A stretch of 7,913 bases of DNA from Methylorubrum extorquens (GCA_019695455.1 JAEUAC010000001.1:1-7913), one strand, 5' to 3'. Shown: positions 1-6,392, counted from the first letter of the stretch. A program made the numbers and translations. Notes: generated from the letters alone by a model not told the origin.

Positions 1-91
1 GCGGGGCGGACAGGGGGGAAGACGCGGAGGCCATCGCCACGCAGGGCGCAAGGGCCGGGCCATCGCCAGCCCCTTGACGACGCACGCTTTT

Positions 92-117
92 CCGGCCGGC
101 GCGGCGCGCGCGGCCGG
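92..117. repeat. GC-rich inverted repeat / hairpin upstream of mnmA
   Basis: The arms CCGGCCG (92-98) and CGGCCGG (111-117) are complementary over 7 bp. The stem can continue inward by 4 more pairs (99-102 with 106-109) if G110 is bulged, leaving a 3-base loop. A TTTT run sits just before it on the plus strand, at 88-91. No T-run follows it on either strand, so it does not look like an intrinsic terminator. It could be an operator, an mRNA structure, or a by-product of high GC content. Confidence 0.4.
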
Positions 118-173
118 CAGAAGCGGCCGCGACCCGGCACAATCTGCCCGGCGGCGCCCTCGTCCGGCGGGGA

Positions 174-203
174 CTGGCACGGCCGGCTCGCGCGCCCTAT
201 AAG
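174..203 (+). promoter_or_regulatory. Possible sigma-70 type promoter of mnmA
   Basis: A TATAAG hexamer at 198-203 is the best -10 match in this GC-rich stretch. It lies 26 bases before the mnmA start. A weak -35-like CTGGCA at 174-179 stands 18 bases upstream of it. The TGGCAC at 175-180 also recalls the -24 half of a sigma-54 promoter, but no GC falls at the fixed -12 position, so that reading fails. The match is by eye only. Confidence 0.3.
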
Positions 204-229
204 GCGCTCCACCTGACGAACCTGCCGCG

Positions 230-1384
230 ATGCCCAACAGCCTCGACCTGCCGCGACCGCCCGCGGAGACGCGTGTCGTCGTCGCCATGTCGGGCGGCGT
301 GGATTCGAGCGTCGTCGCGGCCCTGCTCAAGCGCGACGGCTACGACGTGGTCGGCGTGACCATGCAGCTCTACGACCATGGCGAGGCGGTGCGGCGCCCG
401 GGCGCCTGCTGCGCCGGGGCCGACATCCGCGACGCCCGCCGGGCCGCCGACCAGATCGGCATTCCCCACTACGTGCTCGACTACGAGGACCGGTTCCGCC
501 AGGCCGTCATGGACCGGTTCGCGGACGCCTATGCGGCGGGCGAGACGCCGATCCCGTGCGTGGATTGCAACCGCTCGGTCAAGTTCGTCGACCTGCTGGA
601 CTGCGCCCGCGATCTCGGCTCGGACGTGCTGGCGACCGGCCATTACGTGGCGAGCCGCGCCCTCGCCGACGGCCGCCGCGCGCTGCTGCGGGCCCGGGAC
701 GCCGCGCGCGACCAGAGCTACTTCCTCTACGCGACCACGCCCGACCAGCTCGCGCGGCTCCGCTTTCCCCTGGGCGGCATGCCCAAGACGGAGGTGCGGC
801 GGCTCGCGGCCGAGTTCGGCCTCGCCGTCGCCGACAAGCCCGACAGCCAGGACATCTGCTTCGTGCCGCAGGGCCGCTACGAGGACGTGGTCGCGAAGCT
901 CCGTCCCGACGCCGTGCGGCCGGGCGACGTCGTCGACCTCGCGGGCCGGGTGCTCGGCCGCCACGAGGGCATCCTCGGCTTCACGGTCGGGCAGCGCCGC
1001 GGCATCGGCATCGCGGCGGCCGAGCCGCTCTACGTGATCCGGCTCGAGGCCGAGACCGCCCGGGTCGTCGTCGGGCCCCGGGCCGCGCTCGCGGCCGGCC
1101 GCGTCCGGCTGCGCGACGTGAACTGGCTCGGCGACGTCGCCCTCGACGCCCTGCCGGCGGACGGCCTTCCCGTCGCGGCCCGCGTCCGCTCCACCCGCCC
1201 TCCCCGGGCGGCGCTCCTGCGCGCCGCCCCCGGCGGCGCGATCGTCGACCTGCTCGAACCCGAGGACGGCGTCGCGCCGGGCCAGGCCTGCGTGCTCTAC
1301 GCGGATGCCGGCCCCGAGGCGCGCGTGCTCGGCGGCGGCACCATCACGCGCAGCGAGGCGCCGGCCCTTTCCGCGGCCGCTTGA
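230..1384 (+). CDS. mnmA: tRNA-specific 2-thiouridylase MnmA
   Basis: This cytoplasmic ATP-dependent enzyme puts sulfur on carbon 2 of the wobble uridine (U34) of Lys, Glu and Gln tRNAs, taking persulfide sulfur from an IscS/Tus-type relay. The 384-residue length is normal. Residues about 14-215 form the ATP-pyrophosphatase domain, with the PP-loop SGGVDSS at 21-27. The expected catalytic pair is Cys113 (in VDCNRSVKF) and Cys210 (in DSQDICFVP), equivalent to E. coli Cys102 and Cys199. The central domain carries FTVGQRRGIG near 250, and the C-terminal beta-barrel follows. The ATG is chosen because the PP-loop strand begins soon after it; no Shine-Dalgarno sequence is evident. The pmtA-like gene follows after only 8 bases, which suggests co-transcription. 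The identification is secure. Confidence 0.97.
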   Translation: MPNSLDLPRPPAETRVVVAMSGGVDSSVVAALLKRDGYDVVGVTMQLYDHGEAVRRPGACCAGADIRDARRAADQIGIPHYVLDYEDRFRQAVMDRFADAYAAGETPIPCVDCNRSVKFVDLLDCARDLGSDVLATGHYVASRALADGRRALLRARDAARDQSYFLYATTPDQLARLRFPLGGMPKTEVRRLAAEFGLAVADKPDSQDICFVPQGRYEDVVAKLRPDAVRPGDVVDLAGRVLGRHEGILGFTVGQRRGIGIAAAEPLYVIRLEAETARVVVGPRAALAAGRVRLRDVNWLGDVALDALPADGLPVAARVRSTRPPRAALLRAAPGGAIVDLLEPEDGVAPGQACVLYADAGPEARVLGGGTITRSEAPALSAAA

Positions 1385-1392
1385 GACGAACC

Positions 1393-2031
1393 ATGGCCGA
1401 GCCCGCGAACGTCGCCCTGATGAAGAAGGCCTATGGCCGCTGGGCACCCGTCTACGACATCGTCTACGACAAGCTGACGGAGCCCGCCGCCCGCGCGGCG
1501 GTCGCGGCCGTCGAGGCGAACGGGCCGCGGATCCTGGAGGTGGGGGTCGGGACGGGCCTCTCGCTCGGCTACTACAAGCCCACCTCCGAGGTGCACGGCA
1601 TCGATCTCTCGGCCGACATGCTGGAGCGCGCCCGCCGCAAGGTCGCGACGCGGGGCCTGCGCCACGTGAAGAGCCTCGACGTGATGGACGCGACGCACCT
1701 CGCCTTCGCGGACGAATCCTTCGACGGCGTCACGGCCCAGTTCCTCATCACGCTCGTGCCGGATCCCGAGGGGACGCTCGCCGAGATGGCCCGCGTGCTC
1801 CGGCCGGGCGGTTCGGTGGTGCTCGTGAACCATTTCGGCCAGGAGGCGGGCCTCCTCGCCTCGCTCGAGACGGCGGCCGCGAAGCTCTCGGGCGCGATCG
1901 GCTGGAGCTCCGACTTCAAGGCGTCCCGGATCGAGCGCTGGGCGACGGGCCACGGGCTCGACGTCGTGCCGCCCCGCCCGGTCTTCCCGGCCGGGTTCTT
2001 CAAGATCCTCGTCCTGAGGAAGCCGGCCTGA
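1393..2031 (+). CDS. pmtA: Class I SAM-dependent methyltransferase, PmtA-like (phosphatidylethanolamine N-methyltransferase)
   Basis: The 212-residue protein has the Rossmann methyltransferase fold. The SAM-binding motif I, ILEVGVGTGLSL, is at 47-58. The acidic residue for the ribose is Asp71 in HGIDLSADML, and further motifs are DATHLAFADESFDGV at 99-113, QFLITLVPDPEG at 116-127 and VLRPGG. The N-terminal KKAYGRWAPVYDIVYD and the ITLVPDPE segment resemble the Rhodobacter/Sinorhizobium PmtA family. That family methylates phosphatidylethanolamine stepwise to phosphatidylcholine at the inner membrane face. No membrane segment or signal peptide is seen, as expected for this family. The ATG at 1393 lies 8 bases after mnmA; the same frame stays open far upstream inside mnmA, but that part is a shadow. 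The methyltransferase class is certain. The lipid substrate is inferred from family resemblance, and a quinone or other small-molecule methyltransferase remains possible. Confidence 0.78.
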   Translation: MAEPANVALMKKAYGRWAPVYDIVYDKLTEPAARAAVAAVEANGPRILEVGVGTGLSLGYYKPTSEVHGIDLSADMLERARRKVATRGLRHVKSLDVMDATHLAFADESFDGVTAQFLITLVPDPEGTLAEMARVLRPGGSVVLVNHFGQEAGLLASLETAAAKLSGAIGWSSDFKASRIERWATGHGLDVVPPRPVFPAGFFKILVLRKPA

Positions 2032-2033
2032 CC

Positions 2034-2040
2034 GGAGGAG
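2034..2040 (+). promoter_or_regulatory. Strong Shine-Dalgarno site of the M20 peptidase gene
   Basis: GGAGGAG lies 7 bases before the ATG at 2048 and fixes that start. It is the only clear Shine-Dalgarno sequence in the window; the other genes show weak or no match. It falls in the 16-base gap after the methyltransferase stop, which supports translation from a shared transcript. Confidence 0.7.
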
Positions 2041-2047
2041 CCACGCC

Positions 2048-3199
2048 ATGACCGAGCGGTCCGACATCATCGACTGGCTCTCCGGCCAGGAGGGAGCCAT
2101 GCTGGCCCTCCTCGAGGAGGTCGTGAACCTCGATTCCGGCTCCTACGACAAGGCGGGCGTCGACGCCGTCGGCGAGCGGTTCCGCCGCTTCTTCGCCGAG
2201 CACGGCATCGAGACCACGATGCACCCCCGGACCGAGCACGGCGACGCCCTGGTGGCGACCGTGCCGGGCGCGGGCGGCGGCAACCGGCCGATCGTGCTCA
2301 TGGGCCACCGGGACACCGTCTTCCCGAAGGGCGAGGCCGGGCGCCGGCCCTTCGCGATCGCCGACGGCCGGGCCTACGGGCCGGGCGTCGCCGACATGAA
2401 GGCGGGCCTCGTCATGAACGCCTTCGTGCTCGCGGCCTACCGGAGGTTCGGCGGCGCGCCGGCGCCGCTCGTCGGCCTCGTCACGTCCGACGAGGAGATC
2501 GGCTCGCCGTCCTGCCGCGGCCTGATCGAGGACACGGCGCGCGGCGCCCGCGCCGTCTTCAACGCGGAGCCCGGACGGCCCTCCGGCAACGTCGTGACGG
2601 GCCGCAAGGGCGGCGTCTTCATGGAATGCGACCTCGTCGGCAAGGCGGCCCATTCGGGCGGCAACTTCGCCGAGGGCGCGAGCGCGATCCTGGAGGCCGC
2701 GCACAAGACGGTGGCGCTCGCCGCCGTGACGGATCTCGAGGCCGGCGTGACCCTGAACGTCGGGCTCGTCTCGGGCGGCCAGTCGGTCAACACGGTCGCG
2801 CCCTCCTGCCGGCTCGGGATCGACCTGCGCTACGTCCACCCGCCCCAGCGCGAGGCCGCCATGGCCCGGATCGCGGCGATCGTCGCCGCCTCCACGGTGC
2901 CGGGCACGAGCGCGACCCTCGCGATCCGGGGCGAGTTCCTGCCGCTCGTGCCCGACCCGGCCTCGACGGCCCTCTTCGACGGCTACCGCGAGGCGGCCGC
3001 GGAGTTCGGCCTCGCCGTCGCGGGCGAGTTCGCGGGCGGCTGCGCGGATTCCGGCTTCACGTCCGCGGTCGGCTGCCCGACGCTCTGCTCGGTCGGCCCC
3101 GTCGGCGGCAAGGCGCATTCGCCGGAGGAGTATCTGGAGGTCGCCTCCATGGTGCCCCGCGCCCAGGGGCTGGCGCTCGCGATCGCGCGGCTGTCCTGA
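2048..3199 (+). CDS. M20-family zinc carboxypeptidase (glutamate carboxypeptidase / CPG2-like)
   Basis: This 383-residue protein is a co-catalytic di-zinc hydrolase of peptidase family M20. The metal-site motifs are present in order: GHRDTVFPKG with His87 and Asp89; GPGVADMKAG with bridging Asp116; TSDEEIGSPS with general base Glu149 and ligand Glu150; NAEPG with Glu174; and near the end GGKAHSPEEYLE with His357. His202 in GKAAHSGGN marks the lid/dimerisation domain inserted between the two halves of the catalytic domain (about 185-295). The closest family I recognise is Pseudomonas carboxypeptidase G2, which removes C-terminal glutamate from folates and acyl-glutamates. The real substrate cannot be read from the sequence; acetylornithine/succinyl-diaminopimelate-type deacylases are related alternatives. 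No signal peptide is seen, so it should be cytoplasmic. It is well placed for co-transcription with the upstream genes. Confidence 0.9.
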   Translation: MTERSDIIDWLSGQEGAMLALLEEVVNLDSGSYDKAGVDAVGERFRRFFAEHGIETTMHPRTEHGDALVATVPGAGGGNRPIVLMGHRDTVFPKGEAGRRPFAIADGRAYGPGVADMKAGLVMNAFVLAAYRRFGGAPAPLVGLVTSDEEIGSPSCRGLIEDTARGARAVFNAEPGRPSGNVVTGRKGGVFMECDLVGKAAHSGGNFAEGASAILEAAHKTVALAAVTDLEAGVTLNVGLVSGGQSVNTVAPSCRLGIDLRYVHPPQREAAMARIAAIVAASTVPGTSATLAIRGEFLPLVPDPASTALFDGYREAAAEFGLAVAGEFAGGCADSGFTSAVGCPTLCSVGPVGGKAHSPEEYLEVASMVPRAQGLALAIARLS

Positions 3200-3208
3200 C
3201 GCGCGGCG

Positions 3209-3229
3209 GCCGGGCCGGATCCGGCCGGC
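3209..3229. repeat. GC palindrome between the peptidase gene and trpA
   Basis: GGCCGGATCCGGCC at 3213-3226 is a perfect 14-bp palindrome. If one G is bulged, pairing extends to GCCGG (3209-3213) with CCGGC (3225-3229). As RNA it would fold with a GATC loop. There is no T-run after it, so it is not a classical intrinsic terminator, though it might slow or help end the upstream transcript. The same GCCGGATCCGG core recurs twice in the accD tail (4999-5009 and 5017-5027). Confidence 0.35.
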
Positions 3230-3251
3230 GCTACCCAGGCGCCTGCCGCTC

Positions 3252-3266
3252 TGCTAGGGCGCCCGC
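3252..3266 (+). promoter_or_regulatory. trpA translation-start region with weak SD or -10-like box
   Basis: AGGG at 3256-3259 is a weak Shine-Dalgarno match, 7 bases before the trpA ATG. The overlapping TGCTAG (3252-3257) loosely resembles a -10 box, and GGGCGCCC (3257-3264) is an 8-bp palindrome just before the start. No convincing -35 is visible, so a promoter here, including one giving an almost leaderless trpA mRNA, is only a possibility. Confidence 0.25.
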
Positions 3267-4103
3267 ATGACCCGTCTCCAAGCCCGTTTCGCCCGCTGCC
3301 GCGCCGAAGGCCGGGCCGCGCTCGTCACCTACGTCATGGCGGGCGATCCCGATCCCGAGACGGCCTTCGCCATCGTGGACGCGCTGCCGAAGGCGGGCGC
3401 CGACATCGTGGAGCTCGGCCTGCCGTTCACGGACCCGATGGCGGACGGGCCGGCCATCCAGGCGGCGGGCCTGCGGGCCCTGAAGGCCGGGCAGGACACG
3501 GCGAAGACGCTGGCGCTCGTGCGCCGCTTCCGGGCGGCGGACGCGGACACGCCCGTGATCCTCATGGGCTACTTCAACCCGATCTACGTCTACGGGGTCG
3601 ACCGTTTCCTGGTCGACGCGCGGGAGGCCGGGATCGACGGCTTCATCGTGGTCGACCTGCCGCCCGAGATGGACGACGAGTTCTGCCTGCCCGCGCTCGC
3701 GGCCGGCTTCGCCTTCGTCCGGCTCGCCACGCCGACGACGGACGACGCGCGCCTCCCGGCCGTCCTCAAGAACACGGCCGGCTTCGTGTACTACGTGTCG
3801 ATCACGGGCGTGACCGGGACGGCGACGCCCGATTTCGGCCGGGTCGCGACGGCCGTCGCCCGGATCAAGCGGCACACGGACCTGCCGGTCGTGGTCGGCT
3901 TCGGCGTGCGCACGGGCGAGCACGCGGCCGCCATCGCCGAGGGGGCGGACGGCGTCGTCGTCGGCTCCGCCATCGTGGACGCGGTCGCGAAGACGCTCGG
4001 GCCGGACGGGACCGTCGCGGGCGACCCGGTGGCGGCCGTCACGGCGCTGGTCCGGGACCTCGCGGCGGGCATCCGCCGGGCCGCCGCCCGGAAGGCCGCC
4101 TGA
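3267..4103 (+). CDS. trpA: Tryptophan synthase alpha subunit
   Basis: TrpA is a TIM-barrel enzyme that splits indole-3-glycerol phosphate into indole and glyceraldehyde-3-phosphate and channels indole to TrpB for tryptophan synthesis. The 278-residue length is typical. The catalytic pair is visible as Glu49 in ADIVELGLPF and Asp60 in DPMADGPAIQ, at the same numbers as in Salmonella TrpA. The active-site loop YYVSITGVTGTATP (about 174-187) and the phosphate-binding GFGVRTGEHAA and ADGVVVGSAIV segments complete the family pattern. No trpB lies directly upstream; that place is taken by the M20 peptidase gene. accD follows after 44 bases, an order common in Hyphomicrobiales. The identification is secure. 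Confidence 0.97.
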   Translation: MTRLQARFARCRAEGRAALVTYVMAGDPDPETAFAIVDALPKAGADIVELGLPFTDPMADGPAIQAAGLRALKAGQDTAKTLALVRRFRAADADTPVILMGYFNPIYVYGVDRFLVDAREAGIDGFIVVDLPPEMDDEFCLPALAAGFAFVRLATPTTDDARLPAVLKNTAGFVYYVSITGVTGTATPDFGRVATAVARIKRHTDLPVVVGFGVRTGEHAAAIAEGADGVVVGSAIVDAVAKTLGPDGTVAGDPVAAVTALVRDLAAGIRRAAARKAA

Positions 4104-4108
4104 CGGCC
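4094..4108 (+). repeat. Small hairpin around the trpA stop codon
   Basis: GGCCG (4094-4098) and CGGCC (4104-4108) are complementary, and the 5-base loop CCTGA contains the trpA stop. No T-run follows, so it is at best a weak attenuating or stabilising structure in the trpA-accD mRNA. A 5-bp stem is easily found by chance at this GC content. Confidence 0.25.
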
Positions 4109-4111
4109 GCT

Positions 4112-4147
4112 CTGGAAACCCGGGCTCCGGGGGCGTATCTACCGCCC
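4112..4147 (+). promoter_or_regulatory. Possible near-leaderless promoter / inverted repeat before accD
   Basis: TATCTA at 4136-4141 lies only 6 bases before the accD ATG and could serve as a -10 box for a nearly leaderless mRNA. A poor -35 candidate, CTGGAA, sits at 4112-4117 with an 18-base spacer. The box is flanked by the inverted repeat GGGCG (4131-4135) / CGCCC (4143-4147), which abuts the ATG. No Shine-Dalgarno sequence is seen. Read-through from trpA is equally plausible. Confidence 0.25.
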
Positions 4148-5047
4148 ATGAACTGGGTCAACGAACTCGTCCGGCCGCGCATCAAGACGCTGTTCAAGCG
4201 CGAGAGCCCGGAGAACCTCTGGGTCAAGTGCCCGGATACCGGCCAGATGGTCTTCCAGAAGGACGTGGAGGCGAACCACTGGGTCATTCCGGGGTCCGAG
4301 CACCACCTCCGGATGACGGGCACGCAGCGCCTCAAGTCCATGTTCGACCAGGGCACCTGGCTGGACGTGAAGCTGCCGGACGTCGCGACCGATCCGCTGC
4401 GCTTCCGGGACGAGAAGCGCTACGCCGACCGGCTCAAGGACGCGCGCGCCAAGACGGGCGAGCGCGACGCCTTCAAGGTCGGGTTCGGCCGGGTCGACGA
4501 CCTGCCCATGACGATCGCCGTGCAGGATTTCGCCTTCATGGGCGGTTCGCTCGGCATGGCAGCGGGCGAGGCCTTCATGAAGGGCGCCGAGACGGCCCTC
4601 GACAAGAGGACGCCCTACGTCCTCTTCGTCGCCTCCGGCGGAGCCCGCATGCAGGAGGGCATCTTCTCGCTCATGCAGATGCCGCGCACGACCGTCGCCA
4701 TCCGGCGGCTCAACAAGGCCTGCCTGCCCTACATCGTCGTCCTCACGAACCCGACCACGGGCGGCGTCACGGCCTCCTACGCGATGCTCGGCGACGTCCA
4801 CCTGGCGGAGCCCGGCGCCCTGATCGGCTTCGCCGGCCCGCGCGTCATCGAGCAGACCATCCGGGAGAAGCTGCCGGCCGGCTTCCAGCGCTCCGAATAC
4901 CTGAAGGACCACGGCATGGTGGACCAGGTCGTCCACCGCCGGGAGATGCGCGAGACCATCGTGCGCCTGTCCCGGATCCTGACCAAGGCGCCCCCGTCGC
5001 CGGATCCGGCGGCGCTGCCGGATCCGGAGCCTGCCGCCGCGGCCTGA
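4148..5047 (+). CDS. accD: Acetyl-CoA carboxylase carboxyltransferase subunit beta
   Basis: AccD pairs with AccA to move the carboxyl group from carboxybiotin on AccB to acetyl-CoA, making malonyl-CoA for fatty-acid synthesis. The 299-residue protein has the crotonase-like carboxyltransferase core: QDFAFMGGSLGMAAGEAF (about 126-143), FVASGGARMQEGIFSLMQMPRT, TNPTTGGVTASYAMLGD, and GFAGPRVIEQTIREKLPAGFQRSEYLKDHGMVD. The N-terminal zinc ribbon found in E. coli (CxxC ... CxxC) is degenerate: the positions are Cys28, Thr31, Ile47 and Ser50, so only one cysteine remains. I recall the same loss in other Hyphomicrobiales AccD proteins, so it is probably a lineage trait. The tail (about 283-299) is rich in Pro and Ala. 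folC starts 9 bases after the stop. The identification is secure. Confidence 0.97.
   Translation: MNWVNELVRPRIKTLFKRESPENLWVKCPDTGQMVFQKDVEANHWVIPGSEHHLRMTGTQRLKSMFDQGTWLDVKLPDVATDPLRFRDEKRYADRLKDARAKTGERDAFKVGFGRVDDLPMTIAVQDFAFMGGSLGMAAGEAFMKGAETALDKRTPYVLFVASGGARMQEGIFSLMQMPRTTVAIRRLNKACLPYIVVLTNPTTGGVTASYAMLGDVHLAEPGALIGFAGPRVIEQTIREKLPAGFQRSEYLKDHGMVDQVVHRREMRETIVRLSRILTKAPPSPDPAALPDPEPAAAA
4999..5027. repeat. Two tandem GCCGGATCCGG units in the accD 3' end
   Basis: GCCGGATCCGG occurs at 4999-5009 and again at 5017-5027, a spacing of 18 bases. Each contains the palindrome CCGGATCCGG. In frame they encode the two Pro-Asp-Pro units of the AccD tail. The repeat may be simple slippage in a dispensable, low-complexity C-terminus. 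Confidence 0.5.
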
Positions 5048-5055
5048 GCCGCGGC
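5036..5055 (+). promoter_or_regulatory. 8-bp hairpin with the accD stop codon in its loop, at the folC start
   Basis: GCCGCGGC at 5036-5043 and GCCGCGGC at 5048-5055 are perfect inverted copies of each other, enclosing the 4-base loop CTGA. The last three loop bases are the accD stop codon. The stem ends one base before the folC GTG at 5057. A ribosome ending accD would open this stem, and folC has no Shine-Dalgarno sequence, so it could couple folC translation to accD. The function is inferred; the pairing is seen directly. Confidence 0.5.
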
Positions 5056-5056
5056 C

Positions 5057-6382
5057 GTGGAATCCTCCGACGCCATCATCGCGCGCTGCCTCGCGCTGCA
5101 TCCGAAGCTGATCGACCTGTCGCTGGACCGCATCCGGGCGCTGCTCGCGCGGATGCACGCGCCCGAGCGCCGGCTGCCGCCCGTCATCCACGTGGCGGGC
5201 ACCAACGGGAAGGGCTCCACGATCGCCTTCATGCGGGCGATCCTCGAGGCCGCGGGCCTGCGGGTCCACGTCTATACGTCGCCCCACCTCGTGCGCTTCC
5301 ACGAGCGCATCCGGCTGGGGGCCGTCGGGGGCGGCGCCTTCGTGCCCGAGGACGAGCTGGCGGCGGTCCTGCGCCGGACGGAGACCCTGAACGCGGGCGC
5401 GCCGATCACGGTCTTCGAGATCACGACGGCGGCCGCCTTCGCGCTCTTCGCCGAGCATCCGGCGGACGTGCTGCTGCTGGAGGTCGGGCTCGGCGGCCGC
5501 TTCGACGCGACCAACGTCGTCGACGCGCCGGCCTGCGCCGTCATCGCGTCGATCGGCTACGACCACGCCGAGCATCTCGGCACCACGCTGACGGCGATCG
5601 CCGGCGAGAAGGCCGGCATCGTGAAGCGGGGCCGGCCCCTCGTCGTCGCGCCGCAGGAGCACGACGAGGCGGACGCCGCCCTGCGGGAGCGGGCCGAGAC
5701 GCTCGGCGCGAGCCCCGCCTGGATCGGCGGCCAGGATTTCGGCGTCCATGCCGAGCGGGGCCGGCTCGTCTACCAGGACGAGAGCGGGCTCCTCGACCTG
5801 CCGGTCCCCCGCCTGCCCGGCCGCCACCAGTTCGGGAACGCCGCGACCGCCATCGCGGCCATCCGGGCGGCGGGCTTCGGCGATCTCGAGGCCGGCATCT
5901 ACGAGCGCGGCCTGCGCGAGGCGGACTGGCCGGGACGCCTCCAGCGCCTGTCGCGCGGACGGCTGGCGGCGCTGGCGCCCGAGGGCGCGGAGGTGTGGCT
6001 CGACGGCGGGCACAACGCCGACGGCGGACGGGCCATCGCGGCCGCGCTCGCCGATATCGAGGAGCGCAGCCCGGCGCCGCTCGTCCTCGTCGCCGCCATG
6101 CTGTCGACCAAGAACGCCGACGCCTTCCTCGGCAACTTCAAGGGACTCGCCCGGGAGGTCGTCTGCGTGCCGATGCCGTCGCAGATGGCCGCGCGCCCGC
6201 CGGAGGAGCTCGCCGCCGCGGCCGAGCGGGCGGGCCTGCGGGCGACGGTCGCGCCCGGCATCGAGGCCGCTCTCGCGGCGACGCGCGACACGACCTTCGA
6301 GCGCCCGCCCCGCATCCTGATCTGCGGCTCGCTCTATCTCGCGGGCGAGGTCCTGGCCCTGAACGGCACGCCGCCGACCTGA
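5057..6382 (+). CDS. folC: Bifunctional folylpolyglutamate synthase / dihydrofolate synthase
   Basis: FolC joins glutamate to dihydropteroate and then to reduced folates using ATP, producing and retaining folate cofactors in the cytoplasm. The 441-residue protein is a Mur-ligase family member. It shows the P-loop GTNGKGS (48-54), the TSPHLVRFHERIR segment (74-86), VFEITTAAAFALF, LLLEVGLGGRFDATNV, and GYDHAEHLGTTLTAIAGEKAGIVK, which contains the metal-binding histidine and the conserved lysine region. The C-terminal domain carries LDGGHNADGGRA. The start is a GTG at 5057, chosen because the family's N-terminal helices begin there and no in-frame ATG precedes the P-loop in a suitable place. Its start lies 9 bases after accD with no Shine-Dalgarno sequence, so it is probably translated by coupling. 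The gene end faces the cytochrome gene, with 10 bases between the two stops. Confidence 0.95.
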   Translation: MESSDAIIARCLALHPKLIDLSLDRIRALLARMHAPERRLPPVIHVAGTNGKGSTIAFMRAILEAAGLRVHVYTSPHLVRFHERIRLGAVGGGAFVPEDELAAVLRRTETLNAGAPITVFEITTAAAFALFAEHPADVLLLEVGLGGRFDATNVVDAPACAVIASIGYDHAEHLGTTLTAIAGEKAGIVKRGRPLVVAPQEHDEADAALRERAETLGASPAWIGGQDFGVHAERGRLVYQDESGLLDLPVPRLPGRHQFGNAATAIAAIRAAGFGDLEAGIYERGLREADWPGRLQRLSRGRLAALAPEGAEVWLDGGHNADGGRAIAAALADIEERSPAPLVLVAAMLSTKNADAFLGNFKGLAREVVCVPMPSQMAARPPEELAAAAERAGLRATVAPGIEAALAATRDTTFERPPRILICGSLYLAGEVLALNGTPPT

Positions 6383-6392
6383 CGGCCGCGCC

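Larger units (their letters stand above)
1..229. other. Upstream non-coding stretch before mnmA
   Basis: No recognisable gene is visible in these 229 bases. The plus-strand frames carry no known motif. On the minus strand, an ATG at 34-32 opens a frame that leaves the window after 11 codons and reads MASASSPLSAP. Its third positions are mostly G or C, so it could be the first codons of a divergently transcribed gene, but it is far too short to call. The stretch also contains a strong GC hairpin (92-117) and a possible promoter for mnmA (174-203), listed separately. Confidence 0.5.

Noticed and set aside
1..34. First codons of a divergent minus-strand gene
   Set aside because: Eleven codons with plausible third positions are too few to support a gene call; noted only in the description of the upstream stretch.
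175..192. A sigma-54 promoter starting with TGGCAC before mnmA
   Set aside because: The -12 GC dinucleotide does not occur at the required fixed distance from the -24 GG.
556..1392. The upstream extension of the methyltransferase frame inside mnmA
   Set aside because: The part before 1393 is an Arg/Pro-rich shadow of mnmA. The methyltransferase family N-terminus begins at the ATG at 1393.
197..1447. A 416-codon minus-strand frame opposite mnmA
   Set aside because: Low-complexity Arg/Ala/Gly/Asp composition opposite a secure mnmA; no domain or start signal supports it.
3209..3229. An intrinsic terminator after the M20 peptidase gene
   Set aside because: The stem is good but no T-rich tail follows, so only a palindrome is reported.
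4139..6013. A 624-codon open frame on the minus strand opposite accD and folC
   Set aside because: It is a typical antisense shadow in very GC-rich DNA: Arg/Gly/Ala-rich, without any recognisable domain, and lying opposite two certain genes.
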